DNA from: VRUE01 sp045805805
GTDB taxonomy: Bacteria > Actinomycetota > Thermoleophilia > Solirubrobacterales > 70-9
Assembly: GCA_045805805.1 (NCBI GenBank)
Contig: JBJMKO010000128.1
Span: 1-32,970, forward strand
Direction of reading: 5' to 3'
Length of the DNA: 32,970 nucleotides
A program made the translations under genes and the position numbers. How positions within the stretch are numbered: position 1 is the first letter of the stretch; each line of letters starts with the position of its first letter. Shown here piece by piece: positions 30,764 to 32,970 of the stretch. Below the pieces are notes generated by a model that saw only the letters and a list, made by a program, of their open reading frames with translations, was not told the DNA's origin and did no database searches.

Positions 30764-32893
30764 ATGACCCGCGTCGCGGACCTGACCTGGAAGCACCCGA
30801 AGCTGGTTCTGCTCGCCGTCGGCGCCTTCGCGATGGCGGCGGTTGCGGTCGGCCACAACGTCGAGCACCACCTCAAGGCGGCGGGATTCACCGACCCCGC
30901 CTCCGAGAGCGAGAAGGCGACAAACGTCCTGCGCGAATCGCTCGGCTATGACCCCAATCCGGCGATCGTCCTCGTCGTCCGCTCCCCCGACGGCGGCAGG
31001 CTCGATCTAAGCGACCCCTCCGTGCGAAGCGAGGTCGGCCGGCTGAGCAGCGGGATGGCCAAGGTCGAAGACGTCGGCCGCGTCCTCAACCCCTTGCGGA
31101 GCCCGCGAGCCGGCGCCGAGCTGATCGCCAAGGACGGGCAATCGCTGGCGATCGCCGGCTACCTCTCGACGAGCGACATCGAGGACGCCGGCGGAATCGC
31201 CGCCGAACGGGTCAAGGCGTTGGCCGACGCGAGCCCGCTCGACATTGCCGAGGGCGGCTTCGCGCAGGGCTTCAACGAGACCAACGACCAAACCCGCACG
31301 GACCTGACGAAGGCGGAGCTGATCGCCTTCCCGATCTTGGCGCTGTTGCTGCTCTTCGTCTTCCGCGGCGTCGTCGCCGCCTCGATCCCGCTGCTGATCG
31401 GCGGCATCTCGATCGTCGGCACGCTGCTCGTACTGCGGATCATGTCGACCTTCGTCGACACCTCGGTCTTCGCCCTCAACATCGCCACCGGGCTCAGCCT
31501 CGGCCTCGCCGTCGACTACGCGCTATTGATGGTCTCGAGGTACAGGGAGGAGCTGGCCGGCGACGGCGCCACCCGCGAGGCGCACCGGCGCACGGTCGTC
31601 ACCGCCGGGCGCACCGCGGTCTTCTCCGGGTTTACGGTCGCGGCGGCGATGGCGGCGCTGGTCTTCATGCCGCAGCGCTTCCTCTACTCGATGGCCGTCG
31701 CCGGCGCCTCGGTCGCGGTGCTCTCCTCGGTGATCGCGATCCTCGTGGTGCCCTCGCTGCTGCGGCTGCTCGGGACCCGGATCGACGCCCTCTCGATCCG
31801 GCGGGGGCCGGCGGTCTCGGACGCCTCCGACGGCTGGTACCGGCTGGCGCGCGGGGTGATGCGGCGGCCGGTCGCCGTGGCGGTGGGCAGCTCGGCGCTG
31901 CTCCTGGTGGCGGCGGCGCCGCTGTTGTGGACGACCCTCACGGGGCCCAGCGCCGAAGCGGTGCCCCCGAACCAGCCCTCCTACGACGCCTACCGCTACC
32001 TGGAAGCCCACTACCCGCGCGACCTCACAGAAGCGGTCACCGTCTCCGTCGACGGCAGCGCCGGAGACGCCCAGCTAGCCGCCTTCCACCGGCGGATCGA
32101 CGCGACCGGAGACGTCCTCCGCGGAGCTCCGTTCACCCACGCCCCGGGCAAGGTCTCCTACGCGAACTTCGCCCTCTCCCAACCCGCCCTCTCGGGCGCC
32201 TCGCAGGACGCCGTGCGGGAAATTCGCGACCTCCAGCCACCCGGCAGCGCCACCGTGCTGGTGTCGGGCAACTCGGCGCGCTTCATCGATCAGAAGCAAA
32301 GCCTGCTCGAACATGCGCCTCTCGTGGTCGCGATCATCGCCCTCACCACCGTCGTCGTCCTCTTCCTACTCACCGGATCGGTGCTGTTGCCGCTGAAGAC
32401 GCTGGTGATGAACTCGCTGACGCTCGGCGCCACCCTGGGCATCCTCGTTCTCGCCTTCCAGGCCGGCTGGCTCGACGGGCCCCTGGACTACACCGGCCCG
32501 GCCGCGGTGGAGGTGACCAGCCTGGTCTTCCTCTTCGCGGTCATCTTCGGCCTTGCCACCGACTACGCGGTGCTGGTGATGGCGCGGATCAAGGAACGCC
32601 ACGACCTCGGCGACAGCAACGAGGAGGCCGTGGCGGTCGGCATCGGCCGCACCGGCAGGGTGATCACGGCCGCGGCGATGGCGATCGCGGTCGTCTTCCT
32701 CGCCTTCGGGGTCAGCACCGTCTTCTTCGTCAAGCAGATCGCGATCGGGATGGCCTTCGGCGTGCTGATCGACGCCACCATCGTCCGCGCCCTCCTCGTC
32801 CCCTCCCTGATGCGCCTGTTCGGCGAGTGGAACTGGTGGGCGCCGGGCCCACTCCGGCGCATCTATCTTCGCCTCGGCATCTCCGAGGCCTGA
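30764..32893 (+). CDS. MMPL/RND family exporter
   Basis: A 709-residue protein in the two-repeat MMPL layout. Membrane segment 1 is at about 12-30, followed by an extracytoplasmic loop (about 31-200). A bundle of five to six helices comes next, including IATGLSLGLAVDYALLMVSRYREEL. The second half starts near residue 370 with another loop, then VFLFAVIFGLATDYAVLVMARIKERHDLG. The two DYALL/DYAVL-type Asp-Tyr motifs inside helices are the proton-relay signature. Substrates in the family are lipids, siderophores or drugs. ATG 30764 is preferred; a TTG at 30695 would extend the frame by 23 residues but coincides with the -35. It is probably controlled by the divergent HxlR regulator. Confidence 0.9.
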   Translation: MTRVADLTWKHPKLVLLAVGAFAMAAVAVGHNVEHHLKAAGFTDPASESEKATNVLRESLGYDPNPAIVLVVRSPDGGRLDLSDPSVRSEVGRLSSGMAKVEDVGRVLNPLRSPRAGAELIAKDGQSLAIAGYLSTSDIEDAGGIAAERVKALADASPLDIAEGGFAQGFNETNDQTRTDLTKAELIAFPILALLLLFVFRGVVAASIPLLIGGISIVGTLLVLRIMSTFVDTSVFALNIATGLSLGLAVDYALLMVSRYREELAGDGATREAHRRTVVTAGRTAVFSGFTVAAAMAALVFMPQRFLYSMAVAGASVAVLSSVIAILVVPSLLRLLGTRIDALSIRRGPAVSDASDGWYRLARGVMRRPVAVAVGSSALLLVAAAPLLWTTLTGPSAEAVPPNQPSYDAYRYLEAHYPRDLTEAVTVSVDGSAGDAQLAAFHRRIDATGDVLRGAPFTHAPGKVSYANFALSQPALSGASQDAVREIRDLQPPGSATVLVSGNSARFIDQKQSLLEHAPLVVAIIALTTVVVLFLLTGSVLLPLKTLVMNSLTLGATLGILVLAFQAGWLDGPLDYTGPAAVEVTSLVFLFAVIFGLATDYAVLVMARIKERHDLGDSNEEAVAVGIGRTGRVITAAAMAIAVVFLAFGVSTVFFVKQIAIGMAFGVLIDATIVRALLVPSLMRLFGEWNWWAPGPLRRIYLRLGISEA

Positions 32894-32910
32894 GAACCTG
32901 TCCTTTCCCT

Positions 32911-32967
32911 GGCGGGCGGCGGGGTGCCTCTCGGCCGTCGAATTGCCGGCTAATTAGCCCGGCAATT
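32911..32967. terminator. Hairpin and GGGTGCCTCT-like core after the MMPL gene
   Basis: AATTGCCGG (32941-32949) pairs with CCGGCAATT (32959-32967) around a 9-base loop, 47 bp past the MMPL stop and followed by a T, a plausible terminator. Just before it, 32911-32935 reads CTGGCGGG then GGGGTGCCTCTCGGC, resembling the arms of the palindromic elements at 17734 and 27424. The window ends here, so a second arm cannot be checked. Confidence 0.5.
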
Positions 32968-32970
32968 TGA

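Overview
The window is high-GC DNA with strong G/C preference at third codon positions, frequent GTG starts and 4-bp ATGA/GTGA gene overlaps. It also carries a GTP-type PEP carboxykinase, a DUF4333-type lipoprotein, an HxlR regulator and an MMPL exporter. Together these point to a high-GC actinobacterium. Thermoleophilia/Solirubrobacterales is my best guess, but that is inference from gene style, not a marker gene. I see no rRNA, tRNA, CRISPR array, transposase or phage gene.

Layout. (1) 1-2727 (-): a large secreted protein, cut by the window edge. It has an N-terminal lysyl-oxidase-like domain with all copper and quinone-cofactor residues, then an Ig-like region and a LamG-FN3-FN3-LamG repeat series. 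(2) 2803-6738: acyl-CoA dehydrogenase and aminodeoxychorismate synthase pabB (-), pabC (+) diverging from pabB, and a small coiled-coil hypothetical (-). The pabB and pabC start codons overlap in one CATG. (3) 6843-7901 (+): a malyl-CoA lyase-family enzyme. (4) 8108-17494 (+): a surface-polysaccharide block. It starts with a membrane GT2 fused to a polyprenyl-glycosylphosphotransferase-like N-terminus. Five genes follow: GT2, a GT2-GT4 fusion, a DUF1616-like membrane protein, a multi-spanning GT-C/polymerase-like protein and a Wzx-type flippase. Four consecutive junctions among these five are 4-bp overlaps. (5) 17495-17905: a gene-free stretch packed with inverted repeats. (6) 17906-23395 (-): three secreted or anchored GH26-like proteins interleaved with two CE4 (NodB) deacetylase-like proteins, then a divergent ATP-grasp gene (23449-24630, +). 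These plausibly trim and modify the polymer made by block 4. (7) 24572-27383 (-): a YdjM/DUF457-like membrane protein, PEP carboxykinase and a DUF4333 lipoprotein. (8) 27570-29990 (+): an atypical succinyl-CoA-synthetase-like pair followed by a small FixX-like ferredoxin that overlaps the alpha-subunit gene. (9) 29971-32893: an HxlR regulator with a C-terminal SCP2-like domain (-), diverging from an MMPL/RND exporter (+), then a hairpin at the window end.

The most unusual items are the bacterial lysyl-oxidase/LamG protein, the GH26/CE4 array next to a glycan assembly operon with fused transferases, the succinyl-CoA-synthetase/ferredoxin operon, and a set of intergenic palindromes (about 17734-17889, 27424-27535, perhaps 32911-32935) that share a core and may be one dispersed repeat family. 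All functions are read from motifs by eye; no database search was run.
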